This document shows, piece after piece, positions 34,229 to 43,384 of a DNA stretch of 64,000 bases (positions are counted from its first letter, which is position 1; the number at the start of each line of letters is the position of its first letter). The DNA comes from Nocardia crassostreae. Lineage in GTDB: Bacteria > Actinomycetota > Actinomycetes > Mycobacteriales > Mycobacteriaceae. The notes under the pieces were generated by a model, which saw nothing but the letters and a program-made list of their open reading frames with translations, was not told the DNA's origin and ran no database searches. Made by a program: the position numbers and the translations under genes. Location of the stretch: assembly GCF_001613405.1 (NCBI RefSeq), contig NZ_BDCH01000011.1, positions 124,001-188,000 of the forward strand, in the 5' to 3' direction.

Positions 34229-35083
34229 GTGGCCAAACGAAGCCTGAGCGGTAAGAAAACCCTGATCACCGGTGCGGCGAGCGGTATCGGCCGCGCGACC
34301 GCCCTGGCCGCCGCGCGCAAGGGCGCGCATCTGGTCCTCACCGATGTGAATGCGGAGGGCCTCGAGGAGACCGTCGAATCCGTCCGCGCCGCAGGCGGAG
34401 TCGTCGACGTCGCCGAGGCGCTCGATGTCAGCGATTACGACGCCGTCACCGCCTTCGCCAAACAGGTGCACGAACAGCTCGGCTCGGTCGATGTCGTCAT
34501 GAACATCGCCGGGATCTCCACCTGGGGCACGGTCGAGAATCTCGAGCACCGGCACTGGAAGCGCATGGTGGACGTGAATCTGATGGGGCCCATCCATATC
34601 ATCGAGAACTTCGTGCCGCCCATGATCGAAGCCAAGCGCGGCGGCGCGCTGGTGAACGTCTCCTCGGCGGCGGGCCTGCTGGCCTTCCCCTGGCATGCGG
34701 CCTACAGCGCCAGCAAATTCGGCCTGCGCGGCGTATCGGAGGTGCTCCGCTTCGATCTGGCCCGCCACGACATCAAGGTTCACCTGGTGGTGCCCGGCGC
34801 GGTCGACACCCCGCTGGTGCAGACGGTCGACATTGTCGGCGCGGACCGCGACGACCCGCGAATCCAGGCCTGGATCAAGCGATTCCGCCGCCACGCGAAG
34901 AAGCCGGAGGCGGTGGCAGACTCCATCCTCACCGGCGTGGAGAAGGGCACCTACCTCATCCACACCCAGTTCGACATCCGCTTCGGCTACTGGTGGGCCC
35001 GAAAGTTCGCCTGGCCCTACGAGTTCGCCATGGCCCGCGCCAACGACCTGTTCACCACCTTCCTGCCGAAAGAGCAGAGGTAG
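34229..35083 (+). CDS. Short-chain dehydrogenase/reductase
   Basis: A 284-residue SDR starting at a GTG: TLITGAASGIGRATALAAA, Asp of VLTDVNAEG (NAD preference, inferred), NIAGISTWG, and catalytic NVSSAAG with YSASK. The C-terminal extension ends with hydrophobic and aromatic residues (FGYWWARKFAWPYEFAMARA), suggesting membrane association. It stands alone, separated by 131 bases from the c-di-GMP gene and followed by the repeats at 35099-35185. Confidence 0.88.
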   Translation: MAKRSLSGKKTLITGAASGIGRATALAAARKGAHLVLTDVNAEGLEETVESVRAAGGVVDVAEALDVSDYDAVTAFAKQVHEQLGSVDVVMNIAGISTWGTVENLEHRHWKRMVDVNLMGPIHIIENFVPPMIEAKRGGALVNVSSAAGLLAFPWHAAYSASKFGLRGVSEVLRFDLARHDIKVHLVVPGAVDTPLVQTVDIVGADRDDPRIQAWIKRFRRHAKKPEAVADSILTGVEKGTYLIHTQFDIRFGYWWARKFAWPYEFAMARANDLFTTFLPKEQR

Positions 35084-35098
35084 AAACAACTCTCGTAA

Positions 35099-35185
35099 CT
35101 CTCAGGGGCAAGCCCCTGAAACCCCGGGACTTCGGGGTTGGTGCCACTCTCAGGGGCGGTCCCCCGAAACCCCGGAATTTCGGGC
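35099..35185. repeat. REP-like palindromic repeat, two copies
   Basis: Two tandem units beginning CTCTCAGGGGC and continuing with a CCCC(T/C)GAAACCCCGG core and a TTCGGG end, at 35099-35139 and 35147-35185. Each can fold into hairpins. A related unit occurs at 55330-55406. They lie in intergenic sequence between convergent genes. Confidence 0.65.
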
Positions 35186-35205
35186 TGGCTCGCGGCGGGT
35201 CTCGG

Positions 35206-35730
35206 CTAGGCGGAGTCGGCCTGCTGTCCGGTGGGCATGCACACGTCCATCGGGGACTTCGTGCAGGTTTCGGCGGCGTGGGTGTCCAGGACGCGGGCGC
35301 CCGGGCCTTCGTCGCCGAGGTGGTCGTGGGCGTTGACGATCTTGCAGGTGCCCAGGGAGAGGCAGCCGCAGCCGATGCAGCCGGTGAGGTTGTCGCGGAG
35401 GCGGACCAGTTGCTCGATGCGGTCGTCGAGCTCGCTGCGCCAGGCGGTGGACAGGGTCTCCCAGTCGCGGCGGGTGGGGGTGCGGCCGTCGGGGAGGTTG
35501 TCGAGGGCCTCGCGGATATCGTTGAGCGGAATCCCGACACGCTGTGAGATGCGGATGAATGCCACCCGGCGCAGGGTTTCCCGCGGGTAGCGGCGCTGGT
35601 TGCCGCTGGTTCGGCGGGCTGTGATCAACCCCTCACGTTCATAGAAATGCAAGGCGGACACCGAAACTCCCGCACGTTGTGCCAGCTGGCCCGGTGTCAG
35701 CTCCTTCGCCTGCCAGGATGCGGTCTGCAT
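35206..35730 (-). CDS. soxR: SoxR redox-sensing MerR-family regulator
   Basis: A 174-residue MerR-family activator sensing redox-active compounds. The winged HTH at residues 10-80 has [20 protein letters not shown]. The [2Fe-2S] cluster ligands are present in the SoxR spacing C-x2-C-x-C-x5-C: Cys118, Cys121, Cys123 and Cys129 ([12 protein letters not shown]). The C-terminal tail after the cluster is longer than in enterics. No SoxS gene is present, as usual outside enterics; it is divergent from arcA, and its targets are unknown. Confidence 0.95.
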   Translation of the reverse strand: MQTASWQAKELTPGQLAQRAGVSVSALHFYEREGLITARRTSGNQRRYPRETLRRVAFIRISQRVGIPLNDIREALDNLPDGRTPTRRDWETLSTAWRSELDDRIEQLVRLRDNLTGCIGCGCLSLGTCKIVNAHDHLGDEGPGARVLDTHAAETCTKSPMDVCMPTGQQADSA

Positions 35731-35805
35731 ACCTCAACACTAGTCGAGGTTTTTCGCCGCCGCGAATTGCATGCCATCTTTGCCGCGGGGAACTACCGTC
35801 AGGAT

Positions 35806-37035
35806 ATGGGAACCAAGGCTGCGCCCCAGGCGCGACCGTTTTCCGTGACCTCGGAGGTCGGTACATTGCGCACGGTGCTGCTGCACCGGCCCGGTGACGA
35901 ACTGCGTCGGCTCACCCCGCGCAATAACGACCAGTTGCTGTTCGACGGCATCCCCTGGGTGGAACGGGCACAGCAGGAACACGACATCTTCGCCAGTGTG
36001 TTGCGGGAGCGGGGGGTGGAGGTGTTGCTGCTGGCGGATCTGCTGACCGAGACCATCAAGGTCAGCGGAGCCGCCCGCATACAGGGCATCTCCGGCGCCG
36101 TGGACGCCCGCCGCCTCGGGCACGCCCTCGCCGACGAACTCGCCGCACACCTGTGCACCGTCCCCGCACCGGAACTGGCGCAGATCCTTATGTCCGGTAT
36201 GACCTTCGACGAGCTACCCTTCGGCCCCGATCATCACTCGCTGGTCGTGCGCATGCATCACGGCCACGACTTCGTCATCGACCCCCTGCCGAATCTGCTG
36301 TTCACCCGCGACTCCTCGTTCTGGGTCGGCCCGCGGGTGGCCATCACCTCCCTGGCCCTGCGCGCCCGTATGCGGGAGACCTCGCTCACCGATCTCATCT
36401 ACGCCTTCCACCCGCGCTTGCTGAACGTCCGCCGCGCCTACGAATCGCATACCGCGCCGATCGAAGGCGGCGACGTCCTGCTGCTTGCCAAGGGCGTGGT
36501 GGCGGTCGGCGTGGGCGAGCGCACCACCCCGGCGGGCGCGGAAGCCTTGGCGCGCAGCCTGTTCGAGGACGATCTGGCGCACACCGTGCTGGCCGTGCCG
36601 ATCGCCCAGAACCGCGCCACCATGCACCTCGACACCGTGTGCACCATGGTCGACACCGATGCGGTGGTGATGTATCCGGCGATTCAGGATTCGCTGTGCG
36701 CGTTCACCATTCGCAAGGAGGGCGACGCCACGGTGACCATGGAGGGTCCGGATCCGTTCCTGCCCGCCGCGGCCAAGGCCATGGGCATCGGCAAGCTGCG
36801 GGTCATCGATACGGGCCTGGACGGCGTCACCGCCGAACGCGAGCAGTGGGACGACGGCAACAACACCCTCGCGGTCGCGCCGGGCGTGGTCGTCGCCTAC
36901 GAACGCAATGAAATGACCAATGCGCGGCTCGCCGACGCCGGAATCGAAGTCCTGCCCATCCCCGGCTCCGAATTGGGTTCCGGCCGGGGCGGCCCGCGCT
37001 GCATGTCCTGCCCGCTGTCGCGTGACGAGGTGTGA
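35806..37035 (+). CDS. arcA: Arginine deiminase
   Basis: A 409-residue enzyme that hydrolyses arginine to citrulline and ammonia (Rv1001 homologue). Signatures are [15 protein letters not shown], the catalytic-site stretch [28 protein letters not shown] (His and Asp) and the C-terminal nucleophile Cys399 in [10 protein letters not shown]. The ATG at 35806 follows CAGGAT. There are no arcB or arcC genes nearby, so it may serve nitrogen or pH homeostasis rather than a full deiminase pathway. The GntR gene begins 6 bases downstream. Confidence 0.95.
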   Translation: MGTKAAPQARPFSVTSEVGTLRTVLLHRPGDELRRLTPRNNDQLLFDGIPWVERAQQEHDIFASVLRERGVEVLLLADLLTETIKVSGAARIQGISGAVDARRLGHALADELAAHLCTVPAPELAQILMSGMTFDELPFGPDHHSLVVRMHHGHDFVIDPLPNLLFTRDSSFWVGPRVAITSLALRARMRETSLTDLIYAFHPRLLNVRRAYESHTAPIEGGDVLLLAKGVVAVGVGERTTPAGAEALARSLFEDDLAHTVLAVPIAQNRATMHLDTVCTMVDTDAVVMYPAIQDSLCAFTIRKEGDATVTMEGPDPFLPAAAKAMGIGKLRVIDTGLDGVTAEREQWDDGNNTLAVAPGVVVAYERNEMTNARLADAGIEVLPIPGSELGSGRGGPRCMSCPLSRDEV

Positions 37036-37041
37036 AAAGCC

Positions 37042-37416
37042 ATGCTGGACATCCCGGTTGACCACCACTCGACGGTCCCGCCGTACGAGCAGCTGCGGCA
37101 GGGCATAGTCGCCCGGGTCCGCTCCGGTGAATTGGCGGCGGGCACGAAGATACCCACCGTGCGCGCCCTCGCCGCCCAGCTCAAACTCGCCCCGAATACG
37201 GTCGCCCGGGCCTACCGCGAACTCGAACAGGACGGCGTGCTCGAAACCCGCGGCCGGTTGGGCTCTTTCATCGTCTCCTCGGGCGATCCCACCCGCGATG
37301 TGGCGGGTCGCGCCGCCACCGAATACGTCGCGGTCATTCGCCGGTTGGGACTCGACGACGAGGCCGCGCTGCGCTATCTGCGCGCGGCCCTGGGCGAAAC
37401 CCGTTCCGTGCCCTGA
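37042..37416 (+). CDS. GntR family (YtrA-type) regulator
   Basis: A 124-residue short GntR protein of the YtrA subfamily: the N-terminal winged HTH (VPPYEQLRQGIVARVRSGEL, RALAAQLKLAPNTVARAYREL, GVLETRGRLGSFI) is followed by only about 45 residues of a small helical effector part. It starts 6 bases after arcA and probably regulates that operon. It converges with pmt; the two stops are 1 base apart. Confidence 0.9.
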   Translation: MLDIPVDHHSTVPPYEQLRQGIVARVRSGELAAGTKIPTVRALAAQLKLAPNTVARAYRELEQDGVLETRGRLGSFIVSSGDPTRDVAGRAATEYVAVIRRLGLDDEAALRYLRAALGETRSVP

Positions 37417-37417
37417 G

Positions 37418-39025
37418 CTATCGCCAGCTCGGCAGCCACAGGTGCTCGTGCCAGCTGCCGGGCGTAATGGGCATGGCGGTCAGGATGGGCCACAGCCAGA
37501 TGTAATTGGCGATCACCAGCGCGAGGTAGAGGCAGACCAGCAACAGCCCCAGCCCTTGTCGTTCACTCGGCGGCGAAAGGTGTTGCCAGTCCGGCATACC
37601 CGATAGTCGCCGCCCGCTCGGCGGCGCGTGCCCGAGCACATCGCCGAGCACCAGCGCGACGGCCATTACCAGGAAGGGCGCCAGCGGCACCGCGTAGAAG
37701 AAGTACATCTGCCGATCCAGCGACAGGAACCACGGCAGCAGTCCGGCCGCGTAGCCGACCAGCACCGCGGCGTATCGCCAGTCCCGGCGCACGAAACTGC
37801 GCCAGATCGCCCAGCCCAGCACCGGGAACGCCAGCCACCAGATGGCGGGGGTGCCGATCGCCATCACGGCCTTCACGCACTGCGACTGCCCGCAACCGGT
37901 CACATTGGTGTCGGCGTAGTAGTAGAGCATCGGCCGCAGACCCATCGGCCAGGTCCACGGCTTGGACTCCCACGGATGATGATTGCCCGCCGAATTGGTG
38001 AGGCCCTCGTGGAAGGTGAGCACCTCACCCCCGTAGAACCACAGCGACCGGAATGCGTCCGGCAACCAGGAGAACGCGCCGTCGCGGCCCACCCGCACCC
38101 CGACCGCGTACCGGTCGTATCCGCTCTCGGAGGCGAACCAGGCCCACCAGGAGCCGAGGTACACCAGCAGCGGAACCGCCACCAGCGCATAGACGGTGGG
38201 CCCGAGATCACGAATCGCGGCGCCCGCCCACGGCCGCCGCATCCGGTAGCCGCGCCGCGCCGCCAGATCGAAGGCCAGGCTCAATGCGGCGAAGGCGACC
38301 ACCCAGTAGATGCCGGACCATTTCGTCCCGCACGCCAGCCCGAGCATGACGCCCGCCCCGAACCGCCACCAGCGCACCCCGAACCGCGGGCCGAATTCAC
38401 TGTCGTCCACACGGCCTTCGGCATCGACCTGCGCCATGCGCATGCGCATCTCGTCGCGATCGACAATGAGGCACCCGAAGGCCGCGACCACGAAGAACGC
38501 CTGGAAGATATCCAGCATCCCCAGCCGCGACGAGACGAAGGTGAGCCCGTCGCAGATGAGCAGAATGCCCGCGAACGCGCCGATCAGCGTGGACCGCGAC
38601 ATGCGCCGCACAATGCGAATCACCAAGAGCACCATGAGCGTTCCGCAGACCGCCGAGGCGAACCGCCAGCCCCACGGCGTGTAGCCGAAAATCGCCTCGC
38701 TCAGCGCGATCATCTGCTTGCCGACCGGTGGATGCACCACCAGCCCGTACGCCGGATTGTCCTCCACGCCCCCATTGGTGAGCACCTGCCAGCCCTGCGG
38801 CGCGTAATGCTTCTCATCGAAGACCGGCGTCTTGGCATCCGTCGGATAGCCCAGCATGAGGAACCGGGTCAGCGCCGCGATCGCGGTCAGGAACAGCGTG
38901 ACCGCCCAGCCCCGAGCCCAGTCAGTGGGTCCGAAATCGGGCGAGGGCCGCAGCGGCGCGGGACTGGATTGAACCGGCCCGTTCTCCACCGGAACTGCCG
39001 CCCGCACCTCGCTCACCTGGGTCAC
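37418..39025 (-). CDS. Protein O-mannosyltransferase (PMT)
   Basis: About 535 residues, a polytopic GT39 enzyme that transfers mannose from polyprenyl phosphate to Ser/Thr of exported proteins (Rv1002c). The first lumenal loop has the catalytic Asp-Glu in TPVFDEKHYAPQ. About 10-11 membrane segments follow, with family motifs VHPPVGKQMIAL, WGWRFASA and NHHPWESKPWTWP. The GTG at 39025 is chosen because the N-terminus then begins TQVSEVRAAVP instead of an Arg-rich run. Divergent from rsmI across the four-box repeat. Confidence 0.93.
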   Translation of the reverse strand: MTQVSEVRAAVPVENGPVQSSPAPLRPSPDFGPTDWARGWAVTLFLTAIAALTRFLMLGYPTDAKTPVFDEKHYAPQGWQVLTNGGVEDNPAYGLVVHPPVGKQMIALSEAIFGYTPWGWRFASAVCGTLMVLLVIRIVRRMSRSTLIGAFAGILLICDGLTFVSSRLGMLDIFQAFFVVAAFGCLIVDRDEMRMRMAQVDAEGRVDDSEFGPRFGVRWWRFGAGVMLGLACGTKWSGIYWVVAFAALSLAFDLAARRGYRMRRPWAGAAIRDLGPTVYALVAVPLLVYLGSWWAWFASESGYDRYAVGVRVGRDGAFSWLPDAFRSLWFYGGEVLTFHEGLTNSAGNHHPWESKPWTWPMGLRPMLYYYADTNVTGCGQSQCVKAVMAIGTPAIWWLAFPVLGWAIWRSFVRRDWRYAAVLVGYAAGLLPWFLSLDRQMYFFYAVPLAPFLVMAVALVLGDVLGHAPPSGRRLSGMPDWQHLSPPSERQGLGLLLVCLYLALVIANYIWLWPILTAMPITPGSWHEHLWLPSWR

Positions 39026-39084
39026 GCCCACGATCCTAGGTGCCCCCGCCCCCCACTTCCGCCTCCGCCTGATCGACAAAGCTC

Positions 39085-39167
39085 AGGTTCACACCCGTTG
39101 TCGCTGGTCCACACCCGATATTGGTAGCCAGTTGGGGGTGTGGACCGGCGGTAGGGGGTGTGAACCT
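39085..39167. promoter_or_regulatory. Symmetric four-box inverted repeat between pmt and rsmI
   Basis: Boxes AGGTTCACACCC (39085-39096) and GGTCCACACCC (39106-39116) are mirrored by GGGTGTGGACC (39136-39146) and GGGTGTGAACCT (39156-39167). Spacers are 9, 19 and 9 bases, exactly symmetrical. It lies in the divergent promoter region and could be a multi-dimer operator or form a cruciform. Confidence 0.7.
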
Positions 39168-39231
39168 GTGGGAGGGGTGGGGTGGGGCGGTCGTATGCTG
39201 GGCGGGCGGTGGGGGTGTGGATGGGAGTGGA

Positions 39232-40077
39232 ATGAGCGGTGTGGGTGGACGGCTGGTGTTGGCGGCTACGCCTATGGGGGATGTGGGGGATGCTTCGCGG
39301 CGGTTGCGGGTTGCGCTCGCTACGGCTGATGTGGTGGCGGCGGAGGACACTCGGCGGACGCGGGCGCTGGCGAAGGCGCTGGAGGTTGAGATCACGGGGC
39401 GCGTGGTGAGCTTCTATGACCATGTGGAGAACGCTCGGATTCCGATGCTGCTGGAGGAGATCGAATCCGGGCGGACGGTCCTGCTGGTCACCGATGCCGG
39501 GATGCCCTCGGTCAGCGATCCGGGGTACCGCATGGTTGCCGCCTGTGTGGAGCGCGACCTGCCCATCACCTGTCTTCCCGGCCCCTCCGCGGTGACCACC
39601 GCCCTCGCCCTGTCCGGTCTCCCGGTCGAGCGCTTCTGCTTCGACGGATTCGCCCCGCGCAAGTCCGGCCAGCGCAAGGAATGGCTCCGCACCCTGACCA
39701 CCGAACCCCGCGCCATCGCCTTCTTCGAAGCCCCGCACCGCCTCGCCGACTGCCTCGCCGACGCCGTCGAAGTCCTCGGCCCCGACCGCCGCGCCGCAGT
39801 CTGCCGCGAACTCACGAAAACCTACGAGGAAGTGGTGCGCGGCACCCTCGCCGAACTGGCGGCCTGGGCCATCGAGGGCGCCCGCGGCGAAATCACCGTT
39901 GTCCTGGAAGGCTCCCAACGCGTCACTGCCGACCCCACCTCCCTGGTAGACCGCGTCGAGGCCCTGGCCGCCGCCGGTCTCCGCCTCAAGGACGCCTGCG
40001 CCGAAGTAGCAACTTCCACCGGCGCCTCCCGCAAGGAACTCTACGAAGCGGTACTGGCCGCCCGCTCCGCCGACTGA
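39232..40077 (+). CDS. rsmI: 16S rRNA (cytidine(1402)-2'-O)-methyltransferase
   Basis: A 281-residue SAM-dependent enzyme that methylates the ribose of C1402 in 16S rRNA (Rv1003). Family motifs are LVLAATPMGDVGDAS, VVAAEDTRRTRAL, LLVTDAGMPSVSDPGYR, LPGPSAVTTALALSGLP and FFEAPHRLADCLAD. The ATG at 39232 follows GGGAGTGGA. Its synonymous codon use switches midway from G-ending to C-ending codons. Its 3' end overlaps the convergent MMPL gene by 37 bases. Confidence 0.95.
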   Translation: MSGVGGRLVLAATPMGDVGDASRRLRVALATADVVAAEDTRRTRALAKALEVEITGRVVSFYDHVENARIPMLLEEIESGRTVLLVTDAGMPSVSDPGYRMVAACVERDLPITCLPGPSAVTTALALSGLPVERFCFDGFAPRKSGQRKEWLRTLTTEPRAIAFFEAPHRLADCLADAVEVLGPDRRAAVCRELTKTYEEVVRGTLAELAAWAIEGARGEITVVLEGSQRVTADPTSLVDRVEALAAAGLRLKDACAEVATSTGASRKELYEAVLAARSAD

Positions 40078-42170
40078 ACTCGAACTTCCTGCCGCGTGGG
40101 TCCTGGGGTCCACCAGTTGGCCGGGCCCATGAGTTTGACCAGGGCGGGGACCAGGAGCATGCGGACGAGGGTGGCGTCGATTATCAGGGCTATGACCATG
40201 CCGAGGCCCAGGAAGCGCATGGGGGTGAGAGGGGAGAGGGTGAAGGCGCCGGTTATGAGGACCAGGAGGGCTGCGGCGGCGGTTATTACGCGGGCGGTTT
40301 GGACTGTGCCGGTGTGGACGGATTGTTCGGTGTCGGCGCCGGATTCGTGGGCTTCGACCATGCGGGAGAGCAGGAAGACTTCGTAGTCGGTGGAGAGGCC
40401 GAAGACGACGGCGATTATGAGGACCATCATCCCGCCGGAGAGGGGGCCTACGCTCACGCCTACCAGGTCGGATAGGTGGCCCTGGTCGAAGATCCAGGTG
40501 AGGATGCCGAAAGTGGCTGCGAGGCTGAGGAAGGCCATGAGGACTGCTTTGAGGGGCAGGACTATGGAGCGGAAGGCCAGGGAGAGCATCAGCAGGGTTA
40601 CGGCGACCATGACCACGAGCATCAGGGGGAGTTTGGCCAGGACGGCGGTGACGCTGTCGACGGTGGCGGCGCTTTCGCCGCCCACTCGGAGAGTGATGGC
40701 GTCGAGGGGGAGATCGCGGATGTGGCGGATGGTTTCCTGGGCGGCGGGGAAGCGGTCGGGGGCGGCCAGGGCCAGGTGGATTATGGCGGTGTTGTCGCGG
40801 GTGCCGAGGTGGGTGGCCTGGCGGACGCCGGGGACGGCGCCCAGTTCGCGGAGGGCCGTGCCGATGGCGGACGGTTGGGGTGGTTCGCCGTTCACGGCTT
40901 CCACCAGGACGGTGGCGCCGCTGTTGGCGGCGGGGAATTTGGCGGCCAATTCCTCTACGGCCGTACGGGTTTCGCTGCCCGCGGGGAGGGCGGTGTGGTC
41001 GATATCGCCGAGGCGGACGCTGGTCAGCGGGGCCGCCAGGAGGAGCAGGAGGGCGCCCACGGCGATCGCCACCGTGCCGGGGCGGCGCATGACGGCGGTC
41101 ACCACGCGGCCCCAGAAGCGCTGGGCGCGGAGTTCGGAGCGCTCGAAAGCGTCTGCGCGCCAACTCCATGCGGCGATGCGGGGGCCGAGCAGGGTCAGGA
41201 CGGCGGGGAGTGCGGTGATCGACAGGGCGGCGGCCAGGCCGACGGCGGCGATGGCGCCGAAGCCCACGGACCGCAGGACCGCTTGGGGGAAAACGAAAGT
41301 GCCCGCGAAGGCGCACATGAGCAGCAGTGCCGAGAACAGGACGGTGCGGCCCGCCGTGGACAGGGTGCGGGCGATGGCTTCGGGCACCGAGCGGCCTTCG
41401 GCGAGCTCCTCACGGAAGCGGCCGACAATGAAAAGGCCGTAGTCGATGGCCAATCCGAGGCCGAGCAGCGAGACCACATTGACGGCGAAGATGCTGACCT
41501 CGGTGAAGCGGGCGATCAGGCCGACCGCGCCCAGGGCGCCGACGACGGCGAAGGTGCCGACGAGAACCGGGAGGGACGCCGCCACCACGCCGCCGAAGAC
41601 CAGGACCAGGACTATGGCGGTCAATGGAATCGAGATGGATTCGGCGACGATCAAATCCTGGCGTGACTGGTCGCTGATGGCATCGGCGAGCGCGCTGTAG
41701 CCGGTGAGCCGGGTGTCGATGCCGCCGATACGCAGGGCGGCCGCGATTTCGGGGTAGACGGCAATGCGATGGTTGTCGTCCCCGGCGGCGAAGACCACGG
41801 CCACGGCCTGTCGGCCGTCGGCGGAGCGCAGGTACTGCTGTCGTGAACTGTTCCAATAGCTTTCGACGGGGCGCTGCAGCAGGGCCGGATCGATGCGGTC
41901 GATACCCTGCTGGACGCGCGGGCCGATATCGGCGAGCGATTGGCCGTCCGGCGCGGTGTAGATGGCGATGACGTCCGGATTCTGCGGGCCGAGCCGCTCG
42001 GTGACCCAGGCGTCGACCCGGCTCGATTCGGCGCCCGGATCGGTGAATCCGGCGGCGCTCACATTATCGGCCAGGCCGGTCGCGAACAGGCCGCAGGCCA
42101 GGGCGAACAGTACGGCCGCGGCCAGGATCGTCTTCGGTCGTGCGACGACCACCCGTGCCCAGAACGTCAT
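40041..42170 (-). CDS. MMPL/RND-type membrane transporter
   Basis: About 709 residues with the MMPL layout: one N-terminal membrane helix, a large loop, five helices, a second loop and five more helices. Signatures are LGLGLAIDYGLFIVGRFREEL and VFGLSTDYEVFLLSRMVEAH, which contain the proton-relay Asp-Tyr pairs. MMPL proteins export lipids and glycolipids. The ATG at 42170 with AGGA upstream gives the right N-terminus and leaves only 8 bases to the acyltransferase gene upstream, so it is the last gene of the beta-lactone-like operon and a plausible exporter of its product. Confidence 0.88.
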   Translation of the reverse strand: MTFWARVVVARPKTILAAAVLFALACGLFATGLADNVSAAGFTDPGAESSRVDAWVTERLGPQNPDVIAIYTAPDGQSLADIGPRVQQGIDRIDPALLQRPVESYWNSSRQQYLRSADGRQAVAVVFAAGDDNHRIAVYPEIAAALRIGGIDTRLTGYSALADAISDQSRQDLIVAESISIPLTAIVLVLVFGGVVAASLPVLVGTFAVVGALGAVGLIARFTEVSIFAVNVVSLLGLGLAIDYGLFIVGRFREELAEGRSVPEAIARTLSTAGRTVLFSALLLMCAFAGTFVFPQAVLRSVGFGAIAAVGLAAALSITALPAVLTLLGPRIAAWSWRADAFERSELRAQRFWGRVVTAVMRRPGTVAIAVGALLLLLAAPLTSVRLGDIDHTALPAGSETRTAVEELAAKFPAANSGATVLVEAVNGEPPQPSAIGTALRELGAVPGVRQATHLGTRDNTAIIHLALAAPDRFPAAQETIRHIRDLPLDAITLRVGGESAATVDSVTAVLAKLPLMLVVMVAVTLLMLSLAFRSIVLPLKAVLMAFLSLAATFGILTWIFDQGHLSDLVGVSVGPLSGGMMVLIIAVVFGLSTDYEVFLLSRMVEAHESGADTEQSVHTGTVQTARVITAAAALLVLITGAFTLSPLTPMRFLGLGMVIALIIDATLVRMLLVPALVKLMGPANWWTPGPTRQEVRVQSAERAASTAS

Positions 42171-42178
42171 GACGATTC

Positions 42179-43357
42179 CTATGAATCCGATTGAGGTAGT
42201 TCGGTTTCCAGGGTTTTCACAATGCGATCCAGCAGCGCGTCCAAACGTGCCGGAATGCCGCGGCCGCTGCGCGCCGAGACCGTCAGTTCGGTGCGGCCGC
42301 CGCATTCGGTCATGCCGAACAGCAGCGGCATGGCGACGCTGTGCTGCGGCAGGATGTAGATCGAGGTGGGGGCGAAATGGGGGCTCGCGAGCTCGTCCAG
42401 GTCGTAGCGGCCCATATGGGAAACGGTGGCGGAGGCCAGATTCCGGCCCAGCCGCGAGCCCGCCCAGTCGAGGCCGCGCAATAGGGTGCGGCCGACGGCG
42501 GGCGGGAGTTTGGTGAGGCCGCTGTTGTCCATATGGTTGAGTTCGCGGCGTTCCCGCAAACCGATCTTCTTGTCGGCGTTGAGTTGCCGCCAGGTGACGC
42601 CGGGGCGGGCGTCGAGGAACAGCGGGAGCGCGAGATTGCCGGTGGAGCGCAGCTCCGGATCGTGGCGGCGCAGGTCGACGGGAATCATGATGCGCGAGAC
42701 CGGCCCGCCCTCATCGGCCAGGATGGCGGCCACGCGCACCATGGCGCCGGGGCCGGTGGCGTGAATGGTGCGGTGGCGCAGCAGATGCCGGTGTTCACCC
42801 GGATCCTGCGGGCCGTGGCCGACGGCGGAGCGGAAGCGCGGTTGCATGAGGGTGGGGCGGCCGGGCGCACCGACCTTGGCGACCAGTTCGGCATCGGCAA
42901 TGGGATCGGCCGCGCCGATCGGTTCCAGGCCGCGCAGCGCCCGGAACACGTCGGTCACCCACATGATCATGCCCATACCGTCCATAACGCCGTGGAAGAC
43001 GCGGAACACGATGGTGGTCGGCCCGCCCGTGAGCAGCAGCACCTCGACGGTCGATTCCGGGGTCGGCCCGATGGGGGTGGTCAGCACCGGATCGGCTTCC
43101 AACTCGGGATCGCGCAGCGTGTGCTCGACCGCGCGGACGGCGGGCGCGACGCCGCTGTCCACCCAGAACTTGCCGTCCCGCACCAGCCGTGCACCCGGAT
43201 TGGCCTCGGAGGCAATGGCTATCGCACGCCCCAGCTCATCCGGCGCCAGATCGCCCGCACCCTCGACGACCAGCTGCATGAGGAACGGCGGAGCCAGCTC
43301 CCGCATCGGGAAGTAGATGAGTTCGGTCGGGGAGATCGGGCGCCGGAAGGTGCTCAT
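42179..43357 (-). CDS. HXXXD-type acyltransferase/condensation-like protein
   Basis: A 392-residue protein of the BAHD/condensation/PapA fold. The catalytic His122 and Asp126 are in VFHGVMDGMGMI, and a DFGWG-like region is replaced by SHMGRYDLDEL. PapA-type proteins esterify lipid hydroxyls. It lies 27 bases downstream of the nltD-like gene and 8 bases upstream of the MMPL gene. It could acylate the long-chain product before export (inference). Confidence 0.72.
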   Translation of the reverse strand: MSTFRRPISPTELIYFPMRELAPPFLMQLVVEGAGDLAPDELGRAIAIASEANPGARLVRDGKFWVDSGVAPAVRAVEHTLRDPELEADPVLTTPIGPTPESTVEVLLLTGGPTTIVFRVFHGVMDGMGMIMWVTDVFRALRGLEPIGAADPIADAELVAKVGAPGRPTLMQPRFRSAVGHGPQDPGEHRHLLRHRTIHATGPGAMVRVAAILADEGGPVSRIMIPVDLRRHDPELRSTGNLALPLFLDARPGVTWRQLNADKKIGLRERRELNHMDNSGLTKLPPAVGRTLLRGLDWAGSRLGRNLASATVSHMGRYDLDELASPHFAPTSIYILPQHSVAMPLLFGMTECGGRTELTVSARSGRGIPARLDALLDRIVKTLETELPQSDS

Positions 43358-43384
43358 GCCTGCCTCTAACTGATCGTTGTGCGA

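Noticed and set aside
35806..37035. Complete arginine deiminase pathway
   Set aside because: No ornithine carbamoyltransferase, carbamate kinase or antiporter gene is present nearby.
39022..41316. 764-codon minus-strand open frame
   Set aside because: Low-complexity Arg/Pro/His then Gly-rich sequence antisense to rsmI; a GC-rich shadow.
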